Shown here: positions 41,794-50,989 of the stretch, in pieces
Layout: the number at the start of each line of letters is the position of its first letter
How positions within the stretch are numbered: the stretch's first letter is position 1
From: JAJKIP01 sp037200685
GTDB taxonomy: Bacteria > Bacteroidota > Bacteroidia > Chitinophagales > Chitinophagaceae
Assembly (NCBI GenBank): GCA_037200685.1
Contig: JBBCIG010000008.1
Coordinates: 186,001-250,000, forward strand
DNA length: 64,000 nucleotides
Direction of reading: 5' to 3'
The notes under the pieces: model-generated
What the model was told of the DNA's origin: nothing
The model's database searches: none
Seen by the model: the letters and a program-made list of their open reading frames with translations, nothing else
Position numbers and translations under genes: made by a program

Positions 41794-42987
41794 ATGAGAA
41801 AAATTGCGCCAGTATTGCTTATTGGACTGTTGTTTATCTCTCCGCTAAGCCGGGCGCAGGAAGAATTTATTGAGCCTCCTTCCCGTTTACTCACCACTAT
41901 TCCTTTCTTACAGCTTACCGGCGGTGTTGTTATCCTGAACGCCAAACTGGATGATTTTGCAGATACGCTTAATTTCATATTAGACAGTGGCAGCAGTGGT
42001 ATATCGCTGGATTCCGCAACCGCGGAATATTTTAAATTAAAGCCCTTGCCGTCAGACAAAAGCATCCGCGGTATCGCCGGTATTAAAAAAGTGGGATTTC
42101 TTTATCACCGCAACCTGAAATTTAATAACTATACCGTTGACAATCTCGATTTTCATGTGAATGACTATTCCGTTCTTACGGCTGTGTATGGCGTACGGAT
42201 CGATGGTATCATCGGCTATTCATTGCTGAGCCGCTACATTCTAAAGATCGATTATGATAGTTTGAAAATTGACATTTGCAGCCGCGGCACGCTGCGATAT
42301 CCCAAGGGCGGTTTTATGTTAAAGCCTTTCATCAGCACATTGCCTGTGCACAGCGCAAGAATAAAAGATGAATCAGTATTTAATACAAGGTTCCTCCATG
42401 ATATTGGCGCTGGCGTATGCCTGATGCTGTCAAAAGATTTTGTGGAAGACAGCAGTGTATTGCGAAAGAAAAGAAAACTGTGGCCCAAAGAAGGCGAAGG
42501 TATTGGCGGCAGGATAGCGATGAATGTAACCGTTGTTAAAGAACTTAAACTGGGGCCTTATCGTTTCCGCAACGTGCCGACTTATATTTTTGATGATACA
42601 TACAATGTTACTTCTTATCCTTATCTCGGCGGCCTGATCGGCAATGATATATTGCGCCGCTTCAATGTCATCTTTAACTATGAAAAGCGGGACATTTACC
42701 TGGTACCTAACTCACACTTCAGAGAACAATTCGATTATTCTTATTCAGGAATAGAATTATATATGATCGAAGGCCAGATTGTAGTTGGAAGTATTTCCAA
42801 AGGATCGCCGGCGGAAGTAGCGGGAATGAAGGAAGGCGACATCGTTGTTGCTGTTAACAATGACATCTCTCAAAACTTCAACCATTATAAAGCGCAGGTG
42901 CAAATGACAAATGAAAAATTAAGATTTGTTATCCGGCGGGGAACTGACCTGTTGCAAATACAGGTAAAAGTGAAAAGTATTCTTTAA
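41794..42987 (+). CDS. Secreted retropepsin-like aspartyl protease with PDZ domain
   Basis: About 397 residues from the ATG at 41794, chosen over an upstream in-frame start since it gives a signal peptide (RKIAPVLLIGLLFISPLSRAQ). The first protease lobe carries ILDSGSSG with the catalytic Asp. The second lobe has HDIGAG in place of the usual D-T/S-G; the Ile at the second position is unusual and may affect activity. A C-terminal PDZ domain (VGSISKGSPAEVAGMKEGD) follows. These periplasmic proteins are common in Bacteroidota; substrates are unknown. Confidence 0.85.
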   Translation: MRKIAPVLLIGLLFISPLSRAQEEFIEPPSRLLTTIPFLQLTGGVVILNAKLDDFADTLNFILDSGSSGISLDSATAEYFKLKPLPSDKSIRGIAGIKKVGFLYHRNLKFNNYTVDNLDFHVNDYSVLTAVYGVRIDGIIGYSLLSRYILKIDYDSLKIDICSRGTLRYPKGGFMLKPFISTLPVHSARIKDESVFNTRFLHDIGAGVCLMLSKDFVEDSSVLRKKRKLWPKEGEGIGGRIAMNVTVVKELKLGPYRFRNVPTYIFDDTYNVTSYPYLGGLIGNDILRRFNVIFNYEKRDIYLVPNSHFREQFDYSYSGIELYMIEGQIVVGSISKGSPAEVAGMKEGDIVVAVNNDISQNFNHYKAQVQMTNEKLRFVIRRGTDLLQIQVKVKSIL

Positions 42988-43017
42988 GATTCTCTATAAT
43001 AATTTCAAATATTATGT

Positions 43018-43112
43018 TCCCGGCTTCAGTGCTATGCGCAGCATCCCGTGGACTATCATCGCCTGTTGCGTCGCACTCTTCATCTTTCTGTTCTCTACTC
43101 AGCAATGTTGAG
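43018..43112 (+). repeat. Dispersed composite repeat, copy 6 (best single copy)
   Basis: Starts CCCGGCTTCAGTGCTATGCG, continues CAGCATCCCGTGGACTATCA, TCGCCTGTTGCGTCGCACTC and TTCATCTTTCTGTTCTCTAC, and ends TCAGCAATGTTGAG. It fills most of the 304 bp gap before the M16 peptidase; the rest holds a copy of the AATCTGTGGC repeat (43186-43213). Confidence 0.8.
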
Positions 43113-43291
43113 TGTTCCGATAAATAGCTGGAAAGTTCAACATTGAGCAGAACATTAAAGCCAATTCTCATAACGATTTATTTTTCTGTGAAATCGGTGT
43201 AATCTGTGGCCTTATCACAACTTTATTTTTAATATTTTTACAACTTGCTTTATAAAGGCAAACTTTCTTATTTACTATCTGTTATTTTGAT

Positions 43292-44530
43292 ATGATACAT
43301 TTTGAAAAGTTCACTCTCGGCAACGGCCTCCGTGTTATCGTTCACCAGGACACTTCCACACCAATGGCCGTCATGAATATTATGTATGACGTAGGCGCCA
43401 GGGACGAAGATCCCAACCGTACCGGCTTTGCCCATTTGTTTGAGCACCTGATGTTTGGCGGTTCTGTGCATGTAGAAAGTTATGATGAGCCTTTGCAAAT
43501 GGCCGGCGGCGAGAACAATGCTTATACTACCAACGATCTTACTAACTATCACATACAGTTGCCATCAGAAAATTTAGAAACCGCATTCTGGTTGGAGAGT
43601 GACCGCATGTTATCTCTTGCGTTCAGCGAAAAAAGTTTAGATGTACAACGTAAAGTGGTTTGCGAAGAATTCAAAGAGCATTATCTCACCAAACCCTACG
43701 GAGACGTATGGCATAAAATGAGGGAACTGGCGTATAAAAAACATCCGTACCGCTGGCAAACGATCGGTAAAGAATTATCACATATTGAAACAGCAAAGCT
43801 GCAGGATGTAAAAGATTTTTTCTTTAAATATTATCGCCCATCCAATGCAATCATGGTGGTGGCGGGAAATGTAACTACTGAAAAAGTAAAAGAGCTGGCG
43901 GAAAAATGGTTTGGCGATATTCCCGCCGGTGAAAAATATAATCGCAACCTGCCACAGGAACCCGAACAAAAAGAAGGAAGAAAACTGGAAGTAAAAGCAA
44001 ATGTGCCACTGGATGCTTTATACAAATGCTGGCACATGCCTTCCCGCCTCGACAATAAATATTATATCGTCGATCTCATGGCGGATATACTCGGCGGTGG
44101 AGGTTCATCCCGTTTGCATCAAACACTGGTGAAAGAAAAAAAGCTTTTTAGTAATATCGAATGCTATCATTACGGCAGCAACGATGCGGGACTGCTCTGC
44201 ATTGAAGGCAAGCTGGTGAAAGGCGTTGATATAAAAGATGCTGAAAAAGCGATTGAAGATATATTAGATCAAATGAAGCAACAGGCGGTAACGGAAGTAG
44301 AATTGCAGAAAGTGAAGAACAAAACAGAAAGCACCATGGCTTTTGAAGACATGAGTGTAATGCACCGTGCTGAAAGCCTCGCTTATTATGAATTACTGGG
44401 AGATGCAGAATGGATGAATATAGAATTAGAAAAATATATAGCCGTCACGGCCGAAGATATTTTGCAGGAAAGCAGGAATGTTTTCAGGGAAGAGAACAGT
44501 AATACGCTGTATTATTTGTCCAATAATTAA
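43292..44530 (+). CDS. M16 zinc peptidase, catalytic subunit
   Basis: A 412-residue pitrilysin-type peptidase without signal peptide. The zinc motif HLFEH (residues 48-52) is intact and the distal Glu lies in the following helix region (VQRKVVCEEFKEHY). The C-terminal half is the inactive M16 fold. These enzymes usually degrade short peptides, often with a non-catalytic partner, which is encoded downstream at 45051. A toxin-antitoxin pair lies between the two genes, which otherwise form one operon. Localisation is probably cytosolic. Confidence 0.92.
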   Translation: MIHFEKFTLGNGLRVIVHQDTSTPMAVMNIMYDVGARDEDPNRTGFAHLFEHLMFGGSVHVESYDEPLQMAGGENNAYTTNDLTNYHIQLPSENLETAFWLESDRMLSLAFSEKSLDVQRKVVCEEFKEHYLTKPYGDVWHKMRELAYKKHPYRWQTIGKELSHIETAKLQDVKDFFFKYYRPSNAIMVVAGNVTTEKVKELAEKWFGDIPAGEKYNRNLPQEPEQKEGRKLEVKANVPLDALYKCWHMPSRLDNKYYIVDLMADILGGGGSSRLHQTLVKEKKLFSNIECYHYGSNDAGLLCIEGKLVKGVDIKDAEKAIEDILDQMKQQAVTEVELQKVKNKTESTMAFEDMSVMHRAESLAYYELLGDAEWMNIELEKYIAVTAEDILQESRNVFREENSNTLYYLSNN

Positions 44531-44557
44531 ATAGTAAATTTGGTAAAGCAATCAAGT

Positions 44558-44752
44558 ATGCCTTTAACAAAAAAACAAATTATTGCCGCAATAGAAGCCA
44601 TGCCAAAAGAGGAGTTTGAAAGTGCGGAAGAGGTAATCGAAGAATTGATTCTACTCGAAAAAATAGAAAGAGGAATTAAGGATATGGAACAGGGACGTGT
44701 GGTTACACATGAAGAAATGAAAAAAGAAATAGATTCATGGTTTACAAAATAA
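44558..44752 (+). CDS. Antitoxin of a ParE/RelE-type module
   Basis: A 64-residue acidic protein starting MPLTKKQIIAAIEAMPKEEF, with charged helices and a C-terminus (EEMKKEIDSWFTK) that overlaps the toxin gene by 16 bp. It looks like the short addiction-module proteins paired with ParE toxins, lacking a DNA-binding domain that I can see. The start at 44558 is an ATG; a TTG six codons earlier is also possible. It lies 28 bp after the first M16 peptidase gene. Confidence 0.75.
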   Translation: MPLTKKQIIAAIEAMPKEEFESAEEVIEELILLEKIERGIKDMEQGRVVTHEEMKKEIDSWFTK

Positions 44753-45051
44753 CCTGGACGTTTGAAGCAAGAAAAGATTTAAAGAATATTAAAGAGTATA
44801 TACAGCCGGATTCGCTTTATTATGCAGAGAAGCTGGTCAACCATATTTATGAAAGAGTAGATGTTTTAAAAGAATATCCGGAAATCGGAATCCCCGTTTT
44901 CCCTGAAAAGTTCCAATTTCTTCGCAAAATCTTATACCAGTCTTACAGGGTCATTTATCATTTTTCCGGCAACCAGGTCACCATCATTACCGTACATCAC
45001 CAATCACGACTCATAGAAAATATTCCACAAATAAAAGAATACAAAGAATAA
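44737..45051 (+). CDS. ParE/RelE-type toxin
   Basis: A 104-residue basic protein of the ParE/RelE superfamily: TFEARKDLKNIKEYI, YAEKLVNHIYERVDVLKEYP and a core strand SYRVIYHFSGNQVTIITVHH followed by QSRLIENI. Toxins of this fold block gyrase or cut mRNA on ribosomes; which applies here cannot be told from the sequence. Its last base is the first base of the second M16 gene (TAATG), so translation is coupled to it. Confidence 0.85.
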   Translation: MVYKITWTFEARKDLKNIKEYIQPDSLYYAEKLVNHIYERVDVLKEYPEIGIPVFPEKFQFLRKILYQSYRVIYHFSGNQVTIITVHHQSRLIENIPQIKEYKE

Positions 45052-46329
45052 TGACAATCGATAGAAAAAAAGCGCCTGCCATAGTAGATGCAGTCGATTT
45101 CAACCTGCACTTAAAACCGTATACCAAATTCACTTTAAAAAACGGTGTTGAAGTGTACACCATTGACGCAGGCGCCGAAGAAGTGATAGCGTTGGAATGG
45201 GTATTCTTTGCCGGAAATTCATTCGAAGAAAAAAACCTCATCGCCGCTACCACCAATTTTTTACTGAAGAATGGAACGTCGAAAAAAACAGCTTTCCAGG
45301 TCAATGAATATTTTGATTATTATGGTTCTTTTCTCAACAGGGCCTGTTATAATGAAACGGCGGTGATGTCTTTGCATTCATTGACAAAGCATATTAATGA
45401 ATTATTGCCTGTTGTAAAAGAACTGATCACCGACTCCACGCTGCCGGAAGAAGAACTGGCTACTTATAAACAAAACATGAAGCAGCGGCTGAAAGTGAGC
45501 CTTCAAAAAAGTGAATTTGTCGCCGGTCGTTTAATAGACGCTTATTTATACGGCGAGCAGCATCCCTATGGAAGGTATACGCATGAGTCGGATTTCAACG
45601 AAGTACAGCAGGAACAAATACAAAAATTTTATAAAAAATATTACCAGCAGGGCAAACTCATCATTTTCGCGGCGGGACGCTTACCAAAAGATCTTGAAAA
45701 AATTATTGAATGATAATTTCGGCGATTTGCCCAATAAAAATGTGAAAGGACCTGTTCACTCTTTACAACCCGCTACAGAAAAAAAATACCGCATCATCAA
45801 TGATGAAAAAGGAATGCAGGGTTCCATCAGGCTCGCCAGGCAATTTCCCAATCGGCATCATCCCGATTTTTTAAAAGCGATGGTGCTGAATACTTTGTTT
45901 GGTGGCTTTTTTGGTTCGAGGTTGATGTTGAATATCCGTGAAGACAAAGGTTATACATATGGTATTCACAGTTATTTGCAAAACCATATCCAGCATTCCG
46001 CATGGATGATCGGCACCGAAGCGGGAAGGGAAGTAACGGAAGCCACCATCGCGGAAGTACATAAAGAAATGAAATTGCTGAGGGAAGAATTGGTGGATGA
46101 TGAAGAATTATTACTCGTCCGCAATTATATGATGGGGAGTATTCTCGGTGATCTCGACGGCCCTTTTCAAATCATTGCGAGATGGAAAAACATTATCCTC
46201 AACGGCCTCGATGAAAATTATTTTTATAATTCCATCAATACGATCAAAAGTGTTTCAGCCGCCGAACTGCAAAGCCTGGCGCAGCAATACCTCAATCCCG
46301 AAGATTTTTACGATCTTGTTGTAGTATAG
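45051..46329 (+). CDS. M16 peptidase, non-catalytic subunit, apparent frameshift
   Basis: The frame from 45051 encodes about 220 residues ending LPKDLEKIIE. One base less in the A6 run at 45698-45703 restores LEKLLNDNFGDLPNKNV and continues to 46329, giving about 425 residues, the usual size. It has no HxxEH; its corresponding region reads EWVFFAGNSFEEKNL. It carries the R/Y pair of regulatory M16 partners (NIREDKGYTYGIHSYL). Together with 43292 it would form the usual active/inactive pair. The break is probably a sequence error. Confidence 0.85.
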
Positions 46330-46367
46330 ATATACAAGTCAGGATTGATTTTTGATATTCATAAAAG

Positions 46368-46721
46368 ATGAGGTTAATTCTCCGGTTATTAATTTCGGCC
46401 GCCGTCACATTTATTTTGGCGCAGGTGCTGCCCGGCATACACGTGGATGATTATATCACCGCCATCGTTTTCGCCGCGGTGCTGGGATTGTTAAATGCCA
46501 TTCTGCGCCCCGTATTAATTATTCTCACATTGCCAATCACCGTTTTTACAATGGGACTTTTTCTTTTTATTATTAATACCGTTATTGTCTTGCTCGCCAG
46601 CGATTGGGTGAAAGGGTTTCAAATAGACAAATTTGGTTGGGGACTTTTATTCAGTTTATTACTCACACTTATCACCTCTTCTTTATTCCGGGCAGAGGAT
46701 CGCCAAAGAAGTAACGAATAA
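46368..46721 (+). CDS. Phage holin family (PF04020) membrane protein
   Basis: A 117-residue inner membrane protein with four hydrophobic spans. VLGLLNAILRPVLIILTLPITVFTMGLFLFIINTVIVLL matches the phage-holin-4_2 family, found in many bacteria as a chromosomal gene and not part of a phage. Its role is unknown. It begins 38 bp after the M16 gene on the same strand. No phage genes are nearby, so the family name should not be read as a phage remnant. Confidence 0.9.
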   Translation: MRLILRLLISAAVTFILAQVLPGIHVDDYITAIVFAAVLGLLNAILRPVLIILTLPITVFTMGLFLFIINTVIVLLASDWVKGFQIDKFGWGLLFSLLLTLITSSLFRAEDRQRSNE

Positions 46722-46731
46722 TTTTTATTGA

Positions 46732-46810
46732 CCCGGCTGTTGTACTACTATCATCACCTGTTGCGTCGCACACTTGTACGTTCGGTAATTCTATTCAGCA
46801 TTTGCGAAGA
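46732..46810 (+). repeat. Dispersed composite repeat, copy 7
   Basis: Reads ACCCGGCTGTTGTACTACTA, TCATCACCTGTTGCGTCGCA and TACGTTCGGTAATTCTATTC, a shortened copy in the plus orientation. Confidence 0.7.
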
Positions 46811-46818
46811 TTCCTCTC

Positions 46819-46851
46819 AACTTTTGGAGGGTTTAAAACCCTCCAAAAGTT
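46819..46851. repeat. 16-bp perfect inverted repeat GGAGGGTTT/AAACCCTCC
   Basis: The arms AACTTTTGGAGGGTTT (46819-46834) and AAACCCTCCAAAAGTT (46836-46851) are exact reverse complements around one base. The TTTAAAACC centre resembles the palindromes around the transposase at 60.1 kb. It lies 58 bp before the E1 start. Confidence 0.65.
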
Positions 46852-46909
46852 ATTGACCTTAGTGTATTAACTTCTTTGTTATTTCGATTTGAATAGTGGA
46901 AATTGCAAT

Positions 46910-48907
46910 ATGCAATTTGACCGCAAACATTTATCCAACGAAGAGCTTACCCGCATTTACCGCAATCTTTTATGGCCAAGAATGATCGAAGAAAAAATGC
47001 TGGTCTTGTTGCGACAGGGAAAAATTTCCAAATGGTTCAGCGGTATTGGACAGGAAGCAATAGCTGTCGGCGCCACCATGGCATTACAAGATGATGAATG
47101 GATCATGCCTTTGCACCGCAACCTCGGTGTCTTCACTACACGCAGCCTGCCATTAAGCAAATTATTTATGCAATGGCAGGGTTCACAACAAGGTTATAGT
47201 AAAGGACGGGAAAGAAGTTTTCATTTCGGATCAAAGGAGCATCATATCTGCGGCATGATTTCTCATCTCGGCCCGCAGCTTGCTATTGCTGACGGCGTGG
47301 CATTGGCACACAAACTCCGCCACGAGAATAAAGTTTCATTAGCCTTCACAGGCGAAGGCGGCACCAGCGAAGGCGATTTTCATGAAGCATTAAATGTGGC
47401 GGCAGTATGGGACCTTCCCGTTATTTTTTTAATAGAAAATAATGGTTACGCATTAAGCACACCGACGAATGAACAATTTCGCTGCATCAGTCTCGTAGAC
47501 AAAGCGAGAGGCTACGGCATGGAAGGCGTAACAATTGATGGTAACAATATACTGGAGGTATACGATACAATAAAAGGAGTGCGGGATTATTGCCTCCAAT
47601 ACCAAAAGCCATATATCATCGAAGCAGTTACATTTCGCATGCGGGGACATGAAGAAGCCAGCGGCACCAAATATGTTCCGCAAAATTTATTCGAACTCTG
47701 GGAACAAAAAGATCCTGTGATAAGTTTTGAGCAATATTTGTTATATATAAATGTATTGTCTGGGGAAAGCATTGATGCTATAAAAAATGAATTCAAAGAA
47801 AAGATAGAACAAGAACTGGAAACAGGATTTAACGCACCGGTGATTGAAGTGGATGAAGAGAAGGAGTTAAATGATGTGTATGCAGAAAAATTGTCCGATA
47901 ACGGATGGCCGATGTCCGAAACGCCGGTCAACAGTCAACGGCCAACGGACATCAGGTTTATTGATTCAATAAAAGAAGCCCTCCATCAATCCATGCAACA
48001 ACATCCCAATCTCATTTTAATGGGACAGGACATTGCTGAATACGGCGGTGCTTTTAAAATCACCGAAGGCTTCGTCAATGAATTTGGAAAAGCACGGGTA
48101 CGCAATACACCTCTTTGCGAAAGTGCTATCATCGGCGCTGCATTAGGATTATCGTTGGAAGGATATAAGAGTATGGTGGAAATGCAATTCGCGGATTTTG
48201 TAACCGTTGGTTTCAATCAAATCGTCAACAACCTTGCAAAGATTCATTACCGCTGGGGACAAAATGCGGATGTAGTAATAAGAATGCCCACGGGTGGCGG
48301 CGTTGGCGCCGGGCCATTTCATTCGCAAAGTAATGAAGCATGGTTTGCACATACTCCCGGGTTGAAAGTTGTTTATCCTTCCACGCCGGCGGATGCGAAA
48401 GGATTATTGATCGCTGCTATCAATGATCCGAACCCCGTACTTTTTTTTGAACACAAAACTTTATACAGGAGCATCAGCGGTGAAGTGCCCGAAGAATATT
48501 ATGAAATTGAAATTGGCAAAGCCCGTCACGTGAGAGAAGGTGATGAGATCAGCATCATTACATACGGTGCCGCTGTGCATTGGGCGGAGGATTATGCAGC
48601 GGAACACCCGGACATATCAATCGATATTCTTGACCTGCGAACTTTATTGCCGCTTGATTATATCGCTATCCGTGAAGCGGTGCAACGAACAGGAAGAGTG
48701 CTGGTCATGCACGAAGACACATTAACCGGCGGTATCGGCGGCGAGATAGCCGCATGGATCGCTGAGAATTGCTTTTCTTTTTTAGATGCGCCGGTCATAC
48801 GCTGCGCCAGCGCTGATACGCCGATACCTTTTAATATAGAACTGGAAAATAATTTTATGGCGAAGTCTAAACTAGATGAGCAGATAAAAAGGTTGATGGC
48901 TTATTAA
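46910..48907 (+). CDS. 2-oxo acid dehydrogenase E1, fused alpha-beta subunits
   Basis: About 665 residues from the ATG at 46910 (QFDRKHLSNEELTRIYRNLL); an in-frame start at 46889 adds seven unlikely residues. The alpha part (about 1-320) carries the thiamine diphosphate motif GEGGTSEGDFHEALN...ENNGYALSTP, and the beta part (about 345-665) has ESAIIGAALGLSLEGYKSMVEMQFADF, MPTGGGVGAGPFHSQS and LDLRTLLPLD. It decarboxylates branched-chain 2-oxo acids or pyruvate and passes the acyl group to an E2 enzyme. The acceptor E2 and E3 genes are not nearby. Branched-chain substrate is the most usual for this fused type but is inferred. Confidence 0.93.
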   Translation: MQFDRKHLSNEELTRIYRNLLWPRMIEEKMLVLLRQGKISKWFSGIGQEAIAVGATMALQDDEWIMPLHRNLGVFTTRSLPLSKLFMQWQGSQQGYSKGRERSFHFGSKEHHICGMISHLGPQLAIADGVALAHKLRHENKVSLAFTGEGGTSEGDFHEALNVAAVWDLPVIFLIENNGYALSTPTNEQFRCISLVDKARGYGMEGVTIDGNNILEVYDTIKGVRDYCLQYQKPYIIEAVTFRMRGHEEASGTKYVPQNLFELWEQKDPVISFEQYLLYINVLSGESIDAIKNEFKEKIEQELETGFNAPVIEVDEEKELNDVYAEKLSDNGWPMSETPVNSQRPTDIRFIDSIKEALHQSMQQHPNLILMGQDIAEYGGAFKITEGFVNEFGKARVRNTPLCESAIIGAALGLSLEGYKSMVEMQFADFVTVGFNQIVNNLAKIHYRWGQNADVVIRMPTGGGVGAGPFHSQSNEAWFAHTPGLKVVYPSTPADAKGLLIAAINDPNPVLFFEHKTLYRSISGEVPEEYYEIEIGKARHVREGDEISIITYGAAVHWAEDYAAEHPDISIDILDLRTLLPLDYIAIREAVQRTGRVLVMHEDTLTGGIGGEIAAWIAENCFSFLDAPVIRCASADTPIPFNIELENNFMAKSKLDEQIKRLMAY

Positions 48908-48912
48908 TAGTT

Positions 48913-49080
48913 GCCCGGCTGTATTGCTATGCGCAGCATCCCGTGGACTAGCATCGTCTGTTGCGACGCTCCGTTCATCTTTCTATTCTCTATTCAACAA
49001 TAGCGTCGCAGTTTACCATAAACGAAGTCGAATGGTCGCACTCTTCAACTTTCTGTTCTCTACTGAGCATTTATCGCAGC
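48913..49080 (+). repeat. Dispersed composite repeat, copy 8
   Basis: Reads CCCGGCTGTATTGCTATGCG, CAGCATCCCGTGGACTAGCA, TCGTCTGTTGCGACGCTCCG and TTCATCTTTCTATTCTCTAT, then the module ACGAAGTCGAATGGTCGCAC and TTTCTGTTCTCTACTGAGC. Two half-copies appear to be joined in tandem. It occupies much of the gap between the E1 gene and the ABC exporter. Confidence 0.75.
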
Positions 49081-49168
49081 TCTATATAGTTATTGAAATT
49101 TTTTTATAAGGTGATTCTGGCGCAGTTTAACCTATTGGAAAAACAAACCGCTGAAGAAAAAAGTATAA

Positions 49169-50944
49169 TTATTCTTCCACTTCCTCTGTTGCAGGCAGTG
49201 TGGTTTTTCTTTCACCGATCTGCTGCCGCCACATAGCATAGTACAATCCTTTTTTATCTACCAACTCATTATGACTGCCCCGTTCAACAATTTTTCCTTT
49301 TTCCAGTACATAGATTGTATCTGCATGCATGATAGTGGAAAGGCGATGCGCTATCAAAATAGTAATACGTTGTTTTTGTGACGATATTTCTTTTACTGTT
49401 TCAGTAATCTGTTCTTCTGTCAAAGAATCCAGGGCGGAAGTCGCTTCATCGAAGATTAATAAACGGGGCTGGCGCAATAAAGCCCTTGCGATAGATAAGC
49501 GTTGCTTTTCGCCACCGGATATTTTTCTTCCGCCTTCACCTAATAAACTGCCTAACCCATTGCCGGAACTTTTTACGATATTTACAGCTGAAGCTTTTTC
49601 CAACGCAGCCCATATTTCTTCATCCGTTGCATCGGCTTTTACAAACTGCATGTTTTCACGGATAGTGCCGGAGTATAGTTGCGTATCCTGTGTTACAAAA
49701 CCCAGTTGCTTTCTCATTCGGTTATAACGAATGTCTTTTGATGAAATGCCATCGTATTTTATTTCACCGCTCACAGGATTATATAAACCAACTAATAATT
49801 TTACCAGCGTTGATTTTCCTGACCCCGACGGGCCAACAAACGCAATAGTATCGCCACGTTCCGCTTCAAAAGAAATATTTTCCAGTGCATTTGATTGCGC
49901 ATTGCGGTGACGGAAAGTGACATCGTCAAAACGAAGATGTTCAATCTCTCCCACATCCACCGGATCTTCCGGCCGGTATTCCGGTTCTTTTTTCATCAAT
50001 TCATTAAACACCTGCAATGAGCCCTCCGCTTCACGATAAGAAAGAATGATACTGCCGAGGTCCTGTAATGGGCCAATGATACCAGTAGAAATAAATTGCA
50101 TCGAAATCAATTCACCTGCCGATAACACCTTACGAAAAATTAGCCACAAGAGAATGAACAGGATGGACTGCTTCAGCATCGTAAGTACAGTTCCTTGTAA
50201 AAAAGTAAGAGTCCTTACCTTTTTTACTTTTCCCATTTCAAGATTGTATATCTCCTGTGTATGTTGACGTAATCTTCTTATTTCCGGGTAAGTAAGGCCA
50301 AGGCTTTTCACTAATTCAATGTTCCGTAATGACTCTGTAATGGTGCCGCTCATTTGCCGGTTCTGGCGAATAAGAGAACGTTGTAATTGTTTAATAGAAC
50401 GACTAAGCAAGCTTGTTAATCCCCCGAGTAAAACAACACCAATTAAAAAAACAGGTATCAATGCCCAGTGCTTGGTAAAAGCATACCAGATTAAAAAACC
50501 AATGCCGACAACGGACGAAAAAAGAATATTGATAAATGCGGTGATGAAGCGTTCAGTATCGTTCCTTACTTTTTGTAAAATAGAAAGTATCTCGCCGCTG
50601 CTGGTATCTTCAAATTCCTGGTAAGGCAGGCGAAGCGTTTGCCGAAGGCCATCATTAAAAATTTGCATCCCGAATTTCTGCACGATCATCCGCAGCACAT
50701 AATCTTTAAATGTCATCGCCAACCGTGCGGCCAATGCGATACCAACGGCGATACTTAACCAGAACACAACTGCATTTACAAGTTCCTTCTCTGTTTTATT
50801 GCCGGGGTTTAATGCGTAATGATCAATGATCTTTCCGAAGATGATGGGATCGTATAGGGATAATACCTGTGATACGCCTGCCAGGGAAAGCGCCAGCAGT
50901 ATCCACCAGCGGTACGGGTTTAAATAAGTCCATAATATCTTCAT
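49169..50944 (-). CDS. ABC exporter, fused permease and ATPase
   Basis: A 591-residue half-transporter. An N-terminal domain of six membrane spans (about 10-310) is followed by an ATPase with Walker A GPSGSGKSTL, Q-loop, signature SGGEKQRLSIARAL and Walker B LLIFDEATSALD, plus the H-loop LIAHRLSTIM. Such proteins act as dimers to export lipids, peptides or drugs; the substrate is not clear. It is 45 bp from the D-aminoacylase on the same strand, with a hairpin (GTTGTTAT/ATAACAAC at 50954-50977) between them. Confidence 0.93.
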   Translation of the reverse strand: MKILWTYLNPYRWWILLALSLAGVSQVLSLYDPIIFGKIIDHYALNPGNKTEKELVNAVVFWLSIAVGIALAARLAMTFKDYVLRMIVQKFGMQIFNDGLRQTLRLPYQEFEDTSSGEILSILQKVRNDTERFITAFINILFSSVVGIGFLIWYAFTKHWALIPVFLIGVVLLGGLTSLLSRSIKQLQRSLIRQNRQMSGTITESLRNIELVKSLGLTYPEIRRLRQHTQEIYNLEMGKVKKVRTLTFLQGTVLTMLKQSILFILLWLIFRKVLSAGELISMQFISTGIIGPLQDLGSIILSYREAEGSLQVFNELMKKEPEYRPEDPVDVGEIEHLRFDDVTFRHRNAQSNALENISFEAERGDTIAFVGPSGSGKSTLVKLLVGLYNPVSGEIKYDGISSKDIRYNRMRKQLGFVTQDTQLYSGTIRENMQFVKADATDEEIWAALEKASAVNIVKSSGNGLGSLLGEGGRKISGGEKQRLSIARALLRQPRLLIFDEATSALDSLTEEQITETVKEISSQKQRITILIAHRLSTIMHADTIYVLEKGKIVERGSHNELVDKKGLYYAMWRQQIGERKTTLPATEEVEE

Positions 50945-50989
50945 GGGTAAAATGTTGTTATCAATTTACATAACAACAGCGAGATACGA

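Noticed and set aside
42929..43171. Small minus-strand frame with EQKDEECDATGDDSPRD
   Set aside because: It is a translation of the dispersed repeat, and the same phrase appears in other copies; no evidence it is a gene.
45051..46329. Programmed frameshift in the second M16 gene
   Set aside because: The run is a simple A6 with no stop-associated slippery codon, so an indel error or mutation is the simpler reading.
46368..46721. Prophage remnant suggested by the holin family name
   Set aside because: The holin-like family is common as a chromosomal gene and there are no phage genes around it.
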